From positions 62,001-126,000 of the forward strand of contig DASZNF010000141.1 in the NCBI GenBank assembly GCA_035551355.1: DNA of 64,000 nucleotides. The letters run 5' to 3'. Made by a program: the position numbers and the translations under genes. Below are positions 63,230-64,000 of the stretch, piece by piece. The notes under the pieces were generated by a model that did no database searches, was not told the DNA's origin, and worked only from the letters and a program-made list of their open reading frames with translations. Numbering within the stretch: position 1 is the first letter of the stretch; each line of letters starts with the position of its first letter. This DNA comes from DATATV01 sp035551355 (GTDB lineage Bacteria > Actinomycetota > Actinomycetes > Mycobacteriales > Pseudonocardiaceae).

Positions 63230-64000
63230 TCAGGGCTTGGCCGGGGGCCGCAGCGGGGCCGTGGCGAACTCGCGAATCCCCTGGGCAAAGGGAATCTCGG
63301 CGTGGAAATCCAGGGTCCGCCGGGCCTTGTCCGGATCGGCCACGATGTGCCGCACGTCACCGGCCCGTGCGCCGCCGACCACCTCCGGGCGCGGTCCGTT
63401 GGCCGCTGTCACCAGTTCGCCGGCCAAATCGCCGATGGTGTGCGGCTCTCCGGAACACACGTTCACCGCCTCGAATCCGCCCGCGGGCAACTCGGCCCGC
63501 AGGGCCAGGGCGTTGGCCCGGGCCACATCGTCGACGTGCACGAAGTCCCGGCGCTGTCGCCCGTCCTCCATCACCCGGGGCGCCTCGCCGCGCTCCAGCG
63601 CGGACCGGAAGATCGAGGCCACCCCGGCGTAGGGCGTGTCCCGGGGCATCCGAGGGCCGTACACGTTGTGGTAGCGCATCGCCCACACCGTGCCCTCGAC
63701 CTGCCGGGCCCACGCGCCGGCCAGGTGTTCCTGGGCCAGTTTGGTGGCCGCGTAGGTGCTGCGCGGGTCCAGCGGCGCGTCCTCGGGCACCAGTTCCGGT
63801 TCCAGCGGCGCGCCGCAGTGCGGACAGGGCGGCTCGAACCGGCCCGCGTCGATGTCCTCGGTGCGCCGGGGCGCGGCCCGCACCACGCCGTGTTCGGCGC
63901 AGCGGTAGCGGCCTTCGCCGTACACCACCATGGAACTGGCCAGCACCAGCCGGCGGATTCCGTTGCGGTGCATGGCCGCGAGCAGCACGGCGGTGGCGAA
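63230..64000 (-). CDS. NAD-dependent epimerase/dehydratase (zinc-ribbon type), 5' end cut off
   Basis: An extended SDR protein; 256 residues are visible and the N-terminal Rossmann half lies beyond base 64000. The frame is open to the edge (FATAVLLAAMHRNGI). It has the catalytic Ser in LASSMVVYGEG, YAATKLAQEH for the Tyr/Lys pair, RYHNVYGPRMP and FVHVDDVARANALAL. Between them is an insert with CAEHGVV and CPHCGAPL, a likely zinc ribbon, as in dTDP-L-rhamnose 4-epimerase-type proteins. It probably alters a nucleotide sugar for cell-surface glycans. Confidence 0.85.
   Translation of the reverse strand, partial: FATAVLLAAMHRNGIRRLVLASSMVVYGEGRYRCAEHGVVRAAPRRTEDIDAGRFEPPCPHCGAPLEPELVPEDAPLDPRSTYAATKLAQEHLAGAWARQVEGTVWAMRYHNVYGPRMPRDTPYAGVASIFRSALERGEAPRVMEDGRQRRDFVHVDDVARANALALRAELPAGGFEAVNVCSGEPHTIGDLAGELVTAANGPRPEVVGGARAGDVRHIVADPDKARRTLDFHAEIPFAQGIREFATAPLRPPAKP

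Overview
The window is about 70% G+C, with mostly G/C third codon positions, many GTG and TTG starts, Shine-Dalgarno sites of the GGAGG type and many four-base ATGA gene overlaps. A mycothiol-dependent maleylpyruvate-isomerase-family enzyme, a PapA-like acyltransferase, PASTA-free PknB-type kinase architecture and a glpD/agpS-like/lipid-kinase block arranged as in Mycobacterium tuberculosis all point to an actinobacterium. A Pseudonocardiales genus such as Amycolatopsis is my guess, not proven. It reads as ordinary chromosome, with one small insertion-sequence scar near 55.1-55.5 kb.

Layout. 0.2-7.7 kb: a CocE-type hydrolase followed by a peptide-type ABC importer in which the second permease is fused to the first ATPase. 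7.7-13.7 kb: a compact minus-strand set (ketoacyl synthase III, a 31-residue micro-ORF, ketoreductase, PapA-like acyltransferase, DHA2 exporter) divergent from a TetR gene; it looks like a small lipid or natural-product locus. 13.6-17.8 kb: small membrane proteins, a Ser/Thr kinase, an RDD protein with a decayed partial copy behind it, and an unassigned protein.

17.9-35.3 kb is the core of the window: a nearly complete purine salvage-to-glycerate pathway. Guanine deaminase, xanthine dehydrogenase (two subunits plus XdhC), uricase, HIU hydrolase, OHCU decarboxylase, allantoinase and ureidoglycine aminohydrolase break down the purine ring. Glyoxylate carboligase, hydroxypyruvate isomerase, tartronate semialdehyde reductase and glycerate kinase carry the glyoxylate to central metabolism, and an NCS2 permease brings substrate in. 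A TTCC-N7-GGAA box precedes three of the transcription units. Allantoate amidohydrolase and ureidoglycolate lyase are not in the window, while a citrate-lyase-beta-like protein of unknown function sits at the head of the cluster.

35.3-40.7 kb: a MarR/SDR divergent pair over a strong palindrome, a NarL-type two-component system with a Pro-rich membrane protein, and an acyltransferase-3 membrane protein. 40.7-49.5 kb: a sugar-acid catabolic region (five translationally coupled minus-strand genes including a KDPGal-type aldolase, an aldehyde dehydrogenase and a GntR regulator; divergent galactonate dehydratase, sugar porter and 6-phosphogluconate dehydrogenase) with a shared TACATGTAACATG box. 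49.5-54.2 kb: the lipid kinase / AGPS-like flavoprotein // TetR / GlpD block. 54.3-64 kb: assorted genes including the IS scar, an MFS exporter, a P450 divergent from its probable TetR repressor over twin 18-bp palindromes, an amino acid permease, an acetamidase/formamidase and a truncated NAD-dependent epimerase at the right edge.

I saw no tRNA, rRNA, CRISPR array, prophage or replication origin. Gene starts were chosen by reading frame, ribosome binding site and family N-termini; functions come from recognisable motifs, not from database searches.
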